Positions 39,701-48,466 are shown, counted from the stretch's first letter. The stretch is 64,000 nucleotides of DNA from Turritopsis dohrnii (GCA_027922465.2 BQMF02000211.1:619533-683532), one strand, 5' to 3'. Program-made: numbers and translations. Notes: generated by a model from the sequence alone, not told the origin.

Positions 39701-41245
39701 AAAGCTTTGTTTGATGCCCTGAAGTATTCTGGACATGATGATGTAGCTGATGAGCTGTTTAGTCTGTCACCCAATGAATTTTCACGTGAGTTGCGCCCTC
39801 GAACCTCTCCTCAAAGAACCAGATCTTCCACACCCACCTCACCTACTCCATTAGTTAATGGTCTTCACGAAAATCATGTTAATAGAGTGGAAAATGAAGG
39901 GGAGTATGGAAGATTATCCCATAATACTCCTGAACATGATCTGTGTCGTCACTCCTCAAGTTCAGTTGAGCATTTGATCGATACAGAGATACACCCGTCT
40001 GGAGATTTCGATCAAAAAGACTCTAGGAGAGAAATTGCCGACACTTCGCATAAAGATAGAGAAATTACCGACACTTCGTATGGAGATGGATTAGACTTAC
40101 AGCAGTCGTCAACTAGTGCACGTGACGAAGATCTAACGTGTGGTACTGCACCAAACCATCAACTTGATGACAGTAACTGTCTTGCTTTGTCGTCGCAGGA
40201 TGATATAGGCTCTCCTGATGACAGTAACCGTCTTGGTTTGTCGTCGCAGGATGATATAGGCTCTCCTGATCACTTGACGTCTGTCCAATCTGACGAATTT
40301 CCGTCAAAGGAAGATCAAGGCAGTGTCTCTTATGCCGTTAAACACGATATTGTTGATTTGACGGCTCTAGATGACCTGGTAGCCGACCATTCACACACGA
40401 TTGCTGTCAATAGTGAGCCGAGTGCGTACCAGCTGTCGTTGTTGCGAATGAAGCAGGAGAGTGAGGAGGAGAGGGGCGATCATGTTGACAATAAAGCCAA
40501 GCCAAAGGAAACGATTGCTGAAGATGTGATTGTCCGACATACACTTGACGACGTTCATGCCGAGTTGGATGTTTCCCGTCTCGATTTGCTTGATGACAGA
40601 TATGAAGACGAAACCATTGATCGAGTTGCTTTTCACCCTGATGACGATTTGCCTTCAACGGAATCACAAATTTCTATCGACGATGAAGATTCGCTCCCTG
40701 AGGATTTGAAAAGCTCTCCTGCGCCTTCTACTAATTCACCGTTCCAGTGTGTCTCCTCCTTAGACGATAAATCTAGTTCACGTTGTTCGGAACGACTGGA
40801 ATTTACGCCTGAAGAGAATTCTTCATTACATTCCACCTCCGACACGGAGTGTGTACAGACGATCTCCTCAGATAGTCAGGAAACTGGAGTTATTTCACCA
40901 ACCCATTTATTGAATCGCCAATCGAGTGACGTCGTTTCTGTCGATGAACATGTGGCGTCGGAAACACGTACAACAGTTGACGTTACAACTGACGTCAATG
41001 CTAACGACACATTCACAGAAACAGTTGTCATAACGAACCACTATTCGACCGTCACTAAAGTTACCAACACTAAGGAGATTTCTGTCGTGACGGAAACAAC
41101 ATCCCAACTGGATAACGAAGTCGAGGAAAACGGTGAGGTACTTATAAAACGAATGTTCGGAAACCAGTCTAGTGTGATGGAATTTTTCGATGAGAAGAAA
41201 GAGGAAAAGAACGAAGACTACTCGGCGTACGGCACTCAGGTCTAA
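20259..41245 (+). CDS. Ankyrin, spectrin-membrane adaptor (24 ANK, ZU5-ZU5-UPA, death domain)
   Basis: Thirty-two coding exons from the ATG at 20259 to the TAA at 41243-41245 join in frame through GT-AG introns into 1969 codons (1993 with the candidate exon at 15804). Ankyrins tie integral membrane proteins, bound by the ANK solenoid, to beta-spectrin, bound by the first ZU5 domain, on the cytoplasmic face of the membrane. Domain order: 24 ANK repeats (residues 1-788 from 20259), acidic linker (789-942), ZU5-N (about 942-1057), ZU5-C (about 1057-1223), UPA (about 1223-1379), death domain (about 1393-1480), disordered acidic tail. Exons (bp): 20259-20354, 20556-20654, 21037-21135, 22769-22867, 27249-27329, 27778-27873, 27957-28055, 28196-28294, 28729-28827, 28968-29066, 29250-29348, 29651-29749, 29933-30031, 30112-30210, 30379-30477, 30559-30657, 30976-31074, 31634-31732, 32180-32377, 32577-32675, 32771-32869, 33135-33233, 33511-33621, 34393-34498, 34631-34985, 35424-35767, 35999-36198, 36472-36770, 37043-37511, 37884-37923, 38018-38129, 39625-41245. 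The frame is intact throughout. Confidence 0.95.
20804..20869. repeat. Short palindromic repeat P, copy 1
   Basis: Intronic copy between ANK repeats 2 and 3. It runs from CACTGCAACGA to CTTCTTCCCAGTG and is flanked on the left by GTCAAAAATT, as in other copies. Confidence 0.6.
23357..23539. other. Intronic sequence without gene
   Basis: A short open frame here lies within the 4.4-kb intron between repeats 4 and 5, immediately before an inserted hAT-like element. It has no recognisable homology and I do not regard it as a gene. Confidence 0.5.
23662..24815. mobile_element. hAT-like non-autonomous element, 1154 bp, in ankyrin intron
   Basis: The termini CAGCGCCATATCCAGGCCCA and (reverse complement of the right) CAGTGCCGTATCCAGAACGA are inverted repeats. 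An exact 5-bp target duplication AGCTT flanks the element (23657-23661 and 24816-24820). A GC-rich block of short hairpins lies near the right end (about 24692-24775: GGGGGCTTCGCCCCC, CCAGGGCTATGCCCTGG, GGGGCGCTCTCAGCGCGCCCC-type), strikingly richer in GC than its surroundings. No transposase frame is visible. It sits in the intron between ANK repeats 4 and 5. Confidence 0.85.
25466..25535. repeat. Short palindromic repeat P, diverged copy 2
   Basis: Intronic copy between repeats 4 and 5. The core TTTTCTATAGAAATG followed by CCAATAAAATGCACTTTG is recognisable; the ends have decayed. Confidence 0.45.
27249..27873 (+). CDS. Ankyrin exons: atypical ANK repeats 5 and 6
   Basis: Exon 27249-27329 is only 81 bp (27 residues, [14 protein letters not shown]...) and 27778-27873 is 96 bp (32 residues, [13 protein letters not shown]...). 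The shortened fifth repeat and the sixth repeat with [10 protein letters not shown] in place of PLHIAA are also seen at this position in vertebrate ankyrins, which have a 27+ residue repeat 5 followed by ...ALHIAARNDD.... This positional match identifies the gene as a true ankyrin, not a generic ANK protein. Confidence 0.95.
27957..31732 (+). CDS. Ankyrin exons: ANK repeats 7-18
   Basis: Twelve exons in a row, each exactly 99 bp and phase 0 at both ends, each encode one repeat. Eleven of the twelve 3' ends are ordinary consensus-like donors; the last, at 31733, begins the tandem donor array described separately. Repeat cores read xGxTPLHxAAxxGH with natural variation, for example [13 protein letters not shown] (7), [14 protein letters not shown] (9), [13 protein letters not shown] (14) and [13 protein letters not shown] (18). 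This region corresponds to the middle of the solenoid that binds ion channels, exchangers and adhesion proteins in vertebrates. Confidence 0.95.
29470..29538. repeat. Short palindromic repeat P, copy 3
   Basis: Intronic copy between ANK repeats 11 and 12, from CCCTGTGAGGAAGTGC to CTTCTTTCCAGTG, with the core ATTTCTATGGAAATAT. Confidence 0.65.
30751..30848. repeat. (GTT)n microsatellite in ankyrin intron
   Basis: About 100 bp of GTT repeats with a few GTC and GCT interruptions lie between ANK repeats 16 and 17. Interruptions near both ends suggest an ageing array. Confidence 0.95.
31208..31276. repeat. Short palindromic repeat P, copy 4
   Basis: Intronic copy between ANK repeats 17 and 18. 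It reads CCTGCAAAGGAGTACATTTC on the left and CGCCGAAGTGACTTTTTGAC on the right. Confidence 0.65.
31724..31966 (+). repeat. Eleven-fold 22-bp array of a splice donor
   Basis: The exon/intron junction GCTAAG|GTAAAGTTATATAG of ANK exon 18 is copied in tandem with a perfect 22-bp period. AGGTAAAG occurs at 31731, 31753, 31775, 31797, 31819, 31841, 31863, 31885, 31907, 31929 and 31951. Each copy offers a donor-like GTAAAG. Only the first keeps a clean phase-0 end of the repeat; reading on in frame meets TAA in the first unit, so use of any later donor would truncate the protein. Confidence 0.93.
32180..33621 (+). CDS. Ankyrin exons: ANK repeats 19-24
   Basis: Exon 32180-32377 is 198 bp and carries two repeats, 19 and 20, without the intron found between all others, so an intron was lost or never present there. 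Repeats 21-23 are single 99-bp exons (32577-32675, 32771-32869, 33135-33233). Exon 33511-33621 (111 bp) is the C-terminal capping repeat 24 ([14 protein letters not shown]...) and runs into a basic stretch (KPKSKSKE). An internal donor-like AAG|GTAACC within it, at 33589, could give a shorter in-frame form lacking 11 residues. Confidence 0.95.
34393..34985 (+). CDS. Ankyrin exons: acidic linker between ANK and ZU5
   Basis: Exons 34393-34498 (ends in phase 1) and 34631-34985 (ends in phase 2) encode about 154 residues rich in E, D, S and N. The linker has no fold signature. In other ankyrins the equivalent segment is disordered, connects the solenoid to the spectrin-binding supermodule and can fold back on the ANK groove. 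The phase-matched junctions on both sides support the splice sites. Confidence 0.9.
35424..36770 (+). CDS. Ankyrin exons: ZU5-N and ZU5-C
   Basis: Exon 35424-35767 encodes ZU5-N, recognisable by [45 protein letters not shown] and [11 protein letters not shown]; in known ankyrins this domain holds the beta-spectrin site. Exons 35999-36198 and 36472-36770 encode ZU5-C ([19 protein letters not shown], then SPIVSLDP...[10 protein letters not shown] and EWRDITSTT). Open reading continues past the donor at 36199 for 170 bp, but homology resumes only after the acceptor at 36471 (...VVLQ|VQNCDD...), so that extension is intron. Confidence 0.95.
36226..36294. repeat. Short palindromic repeat P, copy 5
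   Basis: A nearly intact copy (CACTGCGACGAAGAGC...GGAAATGTACTCCTTAGCAGTG) only 27 bp downstream of the ZU5-C exon donor at 36199. It lies inside the intron although a reading frame runs through it. Confidence 0.8.
37043..37511 (+). CDS. Ankyrin exon: UPA domain
   Basis: The exon (phase 2 in, phase 0 out) encodes 157 residues starting [17 protein letters not shown], matching the start of the UPA domain that follows ZU5-C in ankyrins, UNC5 and PIDD. It has the beta-rich pattern RIHVYGKL...DIRVFLVSD...LHVHLSGN.... In ankyrins the UPA packs against both ZU5 domains to form the spectrin-binding supermodule. Confidence 0.93.
37671..37743 (+). repeat. Dispersed repeat with a tRNA-like B box, copy 1
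   Basis: This intronic sequence (CTCACTAAGCCAGACACATT...GTTCGAATCCTGTCCCATCA) recurs inverted at 44337-44412 and, for its first half, near 54415-54465. GTTCGAATCC fits the B-box promoter of tRNA genes, so the family may be a tRNA-derived SINE. No clear A box, cloverleaf or tail is seen. Confidence 0.5.
37884..39750 (+). CDS. Ankyrin exons: short linker and death domain
   Basis: Exon 37884-37923 is 40 bp, 13 codons plus one base ([13 protein letters not shown]). Exon 38018-38129 and the first part of the last exon (from 39625) encode the death domain, split by a phase-2 intron: [20 protein letters not shown]...AVLDIR, then [21 protein letters not shown]...[13 protein letters not shown]. Death domains form six-helix bundles; in ankyrins the domain is monomeric and its role is not settled. 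The link from UPA to death domain is shorter than in vertebrates. Confidence 0.93.
38846..38941. repeat. Short palindromic repeat P, copy 6
   Basis: Intronic copy upstream of the last ankyrin exon, expanded to 96 bp by an internal inverted duplication around CATAGAATACAATTCCATAG. Ends are CACTGCGATGAAGAGC and ATACGCAGTG, with AAAAAGT and ATTTTT flanks extending the palindrome. Confidence 0.75.
39500..39565. repeat. Short palindromic repeat P, copy 7
   Basis: The copy ends about 60 bp upstream of the last ankyrin exon's acceptor at 39624. The open frame that begins at its ATG 39548 region is therefore repeat and intron sequence, not a gene start. Confidence 0.7.
39750..41245 (+). CDS. Ankyrin last exon: disordered acidic C-terminal tail
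   Basis: About 495 residues rich in D, E, S and T follow the death domain in one large exon ending at TAA 41243-41245. This is the regulatory C-terminal region, which is divergent among ankyrins. It contains two recent internal duplications: a 17-codon unit, [17 protein letters not shown], at 40166-40216 and 40217-40267, and a 10-codon unit, REIxDTSxxD, at 40028-40087. Near the end, a T/V-rich strand ([20 protein letters not shown]) recalls the conserved C-terminal segment of other ankyrins. Confidence 0.9.
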
Positions 41246-42368
41246 ATGTTGGAAAAGTCGGTTGAACTTTCCTGTATGTTTCATCTCAGTAATTTATGCA
41301 AATTTATGCAGATTCAAATTATTAATATAAGAAGTATCCTATAATATAAATTTCAGAAAAATTTTTTGTTGCTTTTTGTGTATCACTTTTGTTTTCATTT
41401 TGACAGATGGACAGCCTCTATTTCATTGTCATTGTTTAGCCGGAGGTAATATTCTTTTATTTTTTAAAGTTGATAATGTTGTGACACGGTTAGGGGAATT
41501 TGAAAACCGATCATAGCTTTCGTGTTGAGATTGACATAATTTCTTTTAAGTAAATATTGTAGAGGAAAGGAGAAAATATTTGATGATGTATTTGTTAGTA
41601 GTTTCCTTTCCATTCATGATCGAACAGGCCGTCAAAAGTTACGACAACCAAACTTTGAGTGACAGTTCAAGTGTGTGCCTGCAAGTAATCTTCTGTAGTA
41701 AATGTTTCTCCTCCGCAGAGGTTTTCACGAATTGTGCGGGATTGTTAGTATGTGTTATAGCTTTTTTTTTAACATTACGCATGCGCATTAACCTATTTAA
41801 CAACATTTAGTCTCGATTATTAACAATTAGGATGTTTATTTTTACCAGAGATGAAAGTTATTTTTCTCTTCTTTAATGCAGTGAACCTTGTCTTACCATG
41901 TATGATGTAGCAGATTTTATTGAAGATATTTATTTTTTATCGTGTGACCACGGTTTCTTCTTTTTTGCTTCTAAAATCCATCAAAATTTCATTCTTATAT
42001 CTGTTATTTCTTGGATGGACTTTTTCTTGAATAATTGCTAACTGTGCTGCAAAGAAGTTCGAATTACAACGTCATCTGGAAACTCTTTCTTGGCGAGCTA
42101 TACACAAAAAGACCTAGGAACGATGTTGGTTTCGTATCTAAACGCAGGTGACAGGACAATTCCCCCCTGGAAAACCGATAAAGATCACTAGAATTCGGTT
42201 TATGAATAAAGGATATTGACAGCGCATTAGTCAATACACCTTCGAGAATTACTTTTAACGCCTAAACATCAAATGAATGGTATGTTCTCTCAGAGAAAGA
42301 AAATTTCAACTTTCCTTTTTACTCACAGAGACAAGTTTTTATTCTCTTTGTAAGTAGATGCTTTCATC
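41246..42368 (+). other. Ankyrin 3' untranslated region and downstream spacer
   Basis: No gene follows the ankyrin stop. A canonical AATAAA at 42205-42210 is a plausible polyadenylation signal, which would give a 3' UTR of about 1 kb; earlier AT-rich variants near 41335 cannot be excluded. A short frame at 41580-41810 has no support. Confidence 0.4.
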
Positions 42369-42428
42369 TGTTGCTAAGATGTTTCCCTCTGTTGCTAAGA
42401 TGTTTCCCTCTGTTGCTAAGATGTTTTC
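42369..42428. repeat. Three tandem copies of a 21-bp unit
   Basis: The unit TGTTGCTAAGATGTTTCCCTC is repeated three times, the last copy diverging at its end. Confidence 0.9.
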
Positions 42429-43680
42429 TATTTACAAGAAACGTATGTTAAAATGCACTCGTTTCCACAGGGCTGCGCTTAATGTATTATTCACTTTATA
42501 CAGGCTAATTTTTCTGCATTTATAAGAAGTTTCATTCGACACGGTGATTATGCAGCTGTCGTTAGTGCAATACCGGCTACGTTTCCACCTCTCCAAAAGT
42601 TAAAAAAGTTAACAGCAACGAAGTTCGAGATGAAGTTAATTCCAAAAATAGCTTTACCACCGTCGGTGCATCTGTCTGTTTCCCGATCAAGAAACAGTTA
42701 AAAAAAATAGCAATAACTTGGAAACTTGGTCTTAGGAATGCAATTTCAAGACGTTCTTTTGGGATGGATCCAGCAGCATTTCAGAGATCTAGAACCAAGT
42801 CTGAAAACTTGCGAAATCGAGTCGACCATTGTAACGTTTTAACTCGTTCTAAATCGACATTTGTCACTCGATGACGCGGAGCCAACTCTGGAAAACTTGC
42901 TTCCTCGATAATAAACAAAATAACTAAAAAAAACAACAAAGATTCAGGTTACATAGTGATGAAATAACCTGCTGTGATGAAAAACAACAAAATAAATTGT
43001 AAACAGAAGCAAGTTTTTTCGTGCAAGTTTTTACAATTTGAACTCCATTGATCTGCAGTTCCCTTCAAGCTTGTCGAAGAGGTTAGACATTTTTTCAATT
43101 TATACAATGTATACTGAATCTCAGTAACTCGCGAATTCGCAACTGTCATCGCAAGTTTCGTATCGAAAGTTTTTTTTATTCTTTCTTTCTCTTCATTTAC
43201 CAGAATTATTTTATTTACTTTTTGTACTTAATTTTTGCGATCTGGAAGCAGGACCCATGGTAGAACATTGCATTTGTAAATATTCCATTTGTAAATATGT
43301 AAATTTCGGATTTGCTGATCGTGTAAAGACATTCATGAATGATACTTAAATAATCCAACAATCATATATCAATCGAAGTTTCAGCGTTTCAAAAACTTTC
43401 AGGCCATAAAAACAAAGATTTGTTAACAAGCCTTTCCCGAGTTTACGTCACAACATCCAATGCCTCGTTTTCAAACTGAACATTAATGACGTGTTTGAGC
43501 CTGTTTACAAAGAGAAATGCCAACTTCACAGAATTATTAGGAATCCGTGATAATTATGTTTATATATATATTATATATATAAAATTTTTACCCGGGTTAC
43601 TAGTTCTTAGAAATAATACCATGGACACAATTTATACAAATTTTTATTATTTTCATCTGAAAATGTTGATGTGTGACTAG
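42429..43680. other. Non-coding spacer
   Basis: AT-rich sequence with no supported gene. A short (TA)n run lies at about 43560-43580. Confidence 0.5.
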
Positions 43681-43734
43681 TGTTGTTGTTGTTGTTGTTG
43701 TTGTGTTGTTGTTGTTGTTGTTGTTGTTGTTGCT
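43681..43734. repeat. (TTG)n microsatellite
   Basis: About 54 bp of TTG repeats with one break. Translation gives poly-Cys or poly-Gln frames on the two strands, which are not genes. Confidence 0.95.
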
Positions 43735-44336
43735 GTTTACACAGTACTAACGTTTTTCTATGTTTGCTGCTTGTAAGAACATACAAAATCAGTTCGATTG
43801 GTTTTTGTAATTTGTCACCGTACGGAAATATTGTTAAACGAACCATGTTGCTGGTAGAAAAAAAAATCAAGAAGCACAAATACTTCCTGTGTTGTCACCA
43901 ACAATTACTTCTAGCAACTTATCTGATACAACCAATGGGTGAATAGATGTGAGGTGACACAATGAAATACAAACATCTAGTTATTGTAATCACCTAAAAT
44001 ACTGCTTCGTGTGTCCGGGGCTTTAGACTTTTCTGTTCAACTTGCTTATCTTGTCAAACCTACTAACAAATGTTTTATCGCAAAGATTGATTGTATGTAA
44101 ATTTTAATCATATATTAACATTTTATAGTATGCCACGATGGAGAGCATGAAAACTCTGTCAGCACAGTGGAGAACAACAACAGGTTATTGTAGACAGGCC
44201 TTAATTTCATAAAGTTTTCTCAGAATTTGTGGTGAAAACGAATTCAAAAAGCCCTTTGTTGTTCTAAAAATTCTATTTCACCTTCATACAAGGTAATTGA
44301 TTTGATTCGCTATTGAGGAGAACGGTATGTACTATA

Positions 44337-44412
44337 GAGTTGATGGGACAGGACTCAAACATTAGACTTAAAACAGTGTAAACCTTGTGAAATGTGTCTG
44401 GCTTAGTGAGGC
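44337..44412 (-). repeat. Dispersed repeat with a tRNA-like B box, copy 2 (inverted)
   Basis: The reverse complement matches 37671-37743 over about 70 bp, including CCTCACTAAGCCAGACACAT and the TCCTGTCCCATCAACT end. The B-box-like stretch is less well kept here. Confidence 0.6.
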
Positions 44413-44654
44413 TAAGGCCTCATTTGCTTAAATAAAAAGTGTTTTCACCGTTTTAATGTAATGTTTAAATCCTGTCAGAAGAAAACACTCGTAATGCTTT
44501 TAACTAAATCGATGTAAACGTTTATACTACGAGGCTCAGAGACGACCAAAATAAATTAAGCCCGTTTCATTCGATGAAAGACATGATTATCGAAGTGAAA
44601 CGATGGAAAACTTGAGAAACAAATATGGACACTTTTCGTGAAGCTAGGAAAAGC

Positions 44655-45172
44655 TTTCTTCTATACAATACTGTTGAGGATGTAGCTTTCTTCTATACAA
44701 TACTGTTGACGATGTAGCTTTCTTCTATACAATACTGTTGACGATGTAGCTTTCTTCTATACAATACTGTTGACGATGTAGCTTTCTTCTATACAATACT
44801 GTTGACGATGTAGCTTTCTTCTATACAATACTGTTGACGATGTAGCATTCTTCTATACAATACTGTTGACGATGTAGCATTCTTCTATACAATACTGTTG
44901 ACGATGTAGCTTTCTTCTATACAATACTGTTGACGATGTAGCATTCTTCTATACAATACTGTTGACGATGTAGCTTTCTTCTATACAATACTGTTGACGA
45001 TGTAGCATTCTTCTATACAATACTGTTGACGATGTAGCATTCTTCTATACAATACTGTTGACGATGTAGCTTTCTTCTATACAATACTGTTGACGATGTA
45101 GCTTTCTTCTATACAATACTGTTGACGATGTAGCATTCTTCTATACAATACTGTTGACGATGTAGCTTTCAT
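44655..45172. repeat. Minisatellite, 16 copies of a 32-bp unit
   Basis: The unit TTTCTTCTATACAATACTGT followed by TGACGATGTAGC is repeated 16 times (44655-45166) plus a partial copy, with an exact 32-bp period. Copies are near-identical. Copy 1 has GAGG for GACG, and one base alternates: copies 1-6 carry T, then A,A,T,A,T,A,A,T,T,A. The pattern shows expansion by unequal exchange of short blocks. Confidence 0.97.
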
Positions 45173-45305
45173 TTTGATGCTTATCTACCTGTTGATAACC
45201 GAATTTTATCTTGATGTTGTAAGTGATTGGAAATACCGTACAGATTTTCCAAAAAAAAAATGTATATAACTTAAGAGATTCTGGAAGAATTGAAATGTTT
45301 GAAAT

Positions 45306-45405
45306 CAGTAAACTCTCTCTAACTCAAACCTCGAAGGGGAAAATGATTCAGTTCGAATTATGGAGAGTTCGAGTAATGGAAAGTCGAATTATAGAGAGTC
45401 CACTG
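45306..45405. mobile_element. Short MITE related to the outermost nested element
   Basis: Ends CAGTAAACTCTCTCTAACTC and (reverse complement) CAGTGGACTCTCTATAATTC match the AATTC/CTCTCTAA-type terminus of the element at 12163-14340. It is about 100 bp, flanked by TA on the right only; the left flank has changed. Confidence 0.65.
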
Positions 45406-45521
45406 TATGATATTTAATGATGGAAGTACTTTGCGTTTTTCTTCAAAGGTTTGAATATTTATGTAGCTGTTCAGTGACGCTACCAGTATAACTGGTAAAC
45501 CAACATAACAATTATCAATGA

Positions 45522-45685
45522 CAGAGGCGTATTCAGGGTCAGTCAAAAAAAGTGGAGGAGTCCAACATTACGATATTTCTTTTCAGTCTTAAGAGGCGAT
45601 TAGGTTACTTGCACGCTTTCCTTTTCTAATTTAAATGACTTAACTCTCCTTCACAAATTTTGACTGACCTCTGGCTACGCCTCTG
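45522..45685. mobile_element. hAT-like MITE, 164 bp, family B copy 2 (inverted)
   Basis: Read on the minus strand it matches the element at 10694-10858 along its whole length, including TIRs. It has its own exact 5-bp target duplication AATGA (45517-45521 and 45686-45690). Confidence 0.9.
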
Positions 45686-45690
45686 AATGA

Positions 45691-46562
45691 CATCAAATTT
45701 TATTCTAAATCACATGTATAACTTTCAGGTTGTTTCCAGGTCTCTCGATTCACCATAGCTACCACTAATGGAATTGTAAAACGTGTGTTAACACCACAGC
45801 ACATGCAAAGGGTGGGGATTCGTAGGTTGGATTACCATTTGTAGACCTGAAAACAATCAAAGGATCCTTTATGGTGGACACCGAAGAGTACATTCTATCA
45901 GTTTTCAACCAGAGGTTGCTCTGAATGAGTTGATAGCAAATTTAACTGGACATAGTGTCCAACTGTTTGCCCGTTGTGCATTTATTAAATTTTGTTTCTT
46001 TTTTCGTGCACACAAATTATCATTATTCGTAACGCAAATCATAACAGAATAGCATTTAATAAAGTCATGAGTCCAGTCAAAATTTCAATTGAACGAACAT
46101 TTAATGATACAAATTATTTAGCTTTTTTTGGATTTCAAGACGATCCTGAGGCAATCGGCTCAAGCCTACTTTGCACAGATATATTTATAGGGCTTTACTG
46201 AGAAATGCTCCAGTTTTAGCGAAGATAACCAAACACTCGTAAATAAATAAAAAACAGAAATAGCAAAACCTTGTTATATACAATATGCTTGCAATAGAAA
46301 GTTGTAGTTCTGTTGTGTTAATATGCAAATAAACTTTCCCAAGGAACAAAACATATCTTTATTTTCTTAGATTTTTTATCAAGCCTGAAAACATCTGTAC
46401 TTGTTGATGCTCCACGTGTTCTTGTGCTATCATCTATTTTCCTACTCTTCCCGTTTGTTGTTTTGATGATCGGTTCAAACAGGACCTTTGAAGAAACTTT
46501 CAAAAAAATATTGAAAATATTAAAATATTCAAAATATAAAAGCTATTGTGCTGAATATAATT
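45691..46562. other. Non-coding spacer
   Basis: No gene recognised. A short open frame at 45992-46201 has no homology that I can see. Confidence 0.5.
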
Positions 46563-46600
46563 TTTGTTGTTGTTGTTGCTGTTGTTGTTGTTGTTGTAAT
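46563..46600. repeat. (TTG)n microsatellite
   Basis: About a dozen TTG units with one GCT interruption; the poly-Cys frame through it is not a gene. Confidence 0.93.
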
Positions 46601-46726
46601 TGTGTTTTGTTTTTGTTTTGACCAAGATGACTTTGGTGAGAGAAATGATAAGTGATTTTGATGATCTGAAAATTTCAAATTGTATCTTTATTTAGTAGTA
46701 TTTCTTTATAATTATTGTTAGAGAAA

Positions 46727-46891
46727 AAGTGGCAGATCTAAAGTAAAGTTGTACCTTCGTGGAGGAGCACATTAATATAATTTGTGACTTCAATTTATAT
46801 TACCAATGGGATTATCTGAACGTTTTTCTTTTATGGTTAAATTCTAGCACTCTCCTTTACAAATTGCAACTACCCTCTATATCCGCCGCTG
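46727..46891. mobile_element. hAT-like MITE, family A, diverged inverted copy
   Basis: On the minus strand this matches 8313-8470 end to end, for example TTCAATTTATATTACCAATG and the CTCTCCT..ACAAATT arm. The right end (reverse complement CAGCGGCGGATATAGAGGGT) keeps the hAT-like terminus. The target duplication is no longer exact. Confidence 0.75.
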
Positions 46892-47384
46892 AAAACAAGT
46901 TTCAAGTTTTTTTTCAAATGTTTTTCAAATAGAATGATCGATTCATTGGTGAAAAATTTAAAGTCTTCTGTAACTTGTAGTTTTGAAAGTTTGTTGGGAA
47001 TCCAGATAGCTATAAACATTTCTTCAAAATATCTACATAATACTCAGCCTGTGTAAGATTTTCTTCACGTTCATTTGCGTCCTTACTTCCTCCAAAACTG
47101 TTTTCGTAAATTCATCACTGCTTCGCGTATTTTACATATTTTAATTCATCACGACCACTGCTTCTGATAAGTTAACATTTCTGAGTCAATGAGGGTTTCG
47201 TATCATATTGTACGGTAATTTCATCACGATCTAGATGTAATAGAAGAGTGTTCTGGACATGCATCGTCACAGATGGTTAGTTACTTTCTATATGTTTTCA
47301 TGTAAGCCCAAGTAGCCCTTCAGCTGAGGTAATTTGAAAAATGATAGAATATTTTTTTCCTTTGTGCTTTGTTTCTTTAATTTA

Positions 47385-48311
47385 CCTTATCGGAGAAAAC
47401 TTAGTCGGACAAAAGTGACTTAAATTTTTTCCGACTAATAATTTTGTCCGACTAAAATTTTGTCCGACTAATTATTATCTCCGACTAAATATTTGGTCCA
47501 AATTATTTTTTTCCGAATTCTTCTTCTTATCAGTTTAATTACAAAATTTTAAATATTCATAATTTCTTTATGACTTTTCTTTTTGCTCACCAACGAATAC
47601 AATATTTTTACATGACTTAGTCATAAATGAACAATTTCTAAAGAGGTAAAGTTTTTAGATAAATAATATTAACGCTCGTTTTCATGATGTTCATTGTTTA
47701 TTCTTTACGCTCTAAAAGGATTCTCGATCCTTTCGTAAACAGATTGGACGTTTTTAATAGCCCCACTTATTCTAGGAAGGAATCCACAGGAAAAGAGAAA
47801 AGCACTGGTAATAACAGAAACTTCCGATGAAAGTGGTAGCAAGGTAGTTCAAAACAAAATGAAGAAGATAGACATAATAGAAGAAACGCCTGAAGCCAAT
47901 GCAGGGACCAAAATAGATTTTTATACTGATCAGGAATATGACATATGAAATTGAAAAATAAAATTATACTACAACCTATTTAATAAGGATTTTTTCCGAC
48001 GGCAAAATTGTGCCGTCGTGGTATGATGATTTTGTTGGACATATGTTTTTCACGTTGGCAAAACTGTTTTTATTAAAAATGCCTTTCCCCTCGTTTTCCT
48101 TTACATATCTAAAACTTAGAGTAATCGGCGCACTTCTGCACGCTTTTCGAGAATCCTTATCGAAAATTAAGTAAGTTCTCAAATTTTAGAAAAAAGACCA
48201 AAATTTTAGTCGGACAAAAGTGACTGAAATATTTGGAGGTGACTAAAATTTTGTCCGACTAATATTTTCGTCCGACTAAAATTTTGTCCGACTAAGTTTT
48301 GTCCGATAAGG
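47385..48311. mobile_element. TA-flanked 927-bp inverted-repeat element with repeated GTCGGACAAAA motifs
   Basis: Ends CCTTATCGGAGAAAACTTAG and (reverse complement) CCTTATCGGACAAAACTTAG are inverted repeats, flanked by TA on both sides (47383-47384 and 48312-48313). The motif GTCGGACAAAA recurs several times in both subterminal regions, in both orientations. The empty site in copy B of the surrounding duplication (TTAATTA|GGTGAG at 49321-49330) confirms the boundaries. Its interior has one coding-like segment (47739-47948) but no complete transposase. Confidence 0.9.
47739..47948 (+). pseudogene. Coding-like remnant inside the 927-bp element
   Basis: A stop-free frame of 69 codons without ATG includes RNPQEKRKALVITETSDESG and ends IDFYTDQEYDI*. 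An acceptor-like CTAG at 47772-47775 precedes the charged part. Composition resembles the acidic C-terminal tail of a transposase or a captured host exon. I recognise no family. Confidence 0.3.
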
Positions 48312-48466
48312 TAGCTGAGATAAAGCCAGACATGTTCTTCTCTTTCGTGATTTTAACGTTCTTTCCGTTCCTCCAACGTCACTTTACTTTACTTTACTTC
48401 AATCGGTTCATGGCTCTCTTTGTTTAATGAACTTTGTTCTTTGTTCGCTTTAACAGCCTTCGTTCG

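Noticed and set aside
43607..43879. Poly-glutamine protein on the minus strand
   Set aside because: The frame is the translation of a CAA/TTG microsatellite with no conserved flanks.
44655..45172. CRISPR-like array of 32-bp repeats
   Set aside because: Copies are directly adjacent with no unique spacers, and the host is an animal; it is a minisatellite.
46424..46621. Cysteine-rich small protein
   Set aside because: The cysteines come from a (TGT)n microsatellite.
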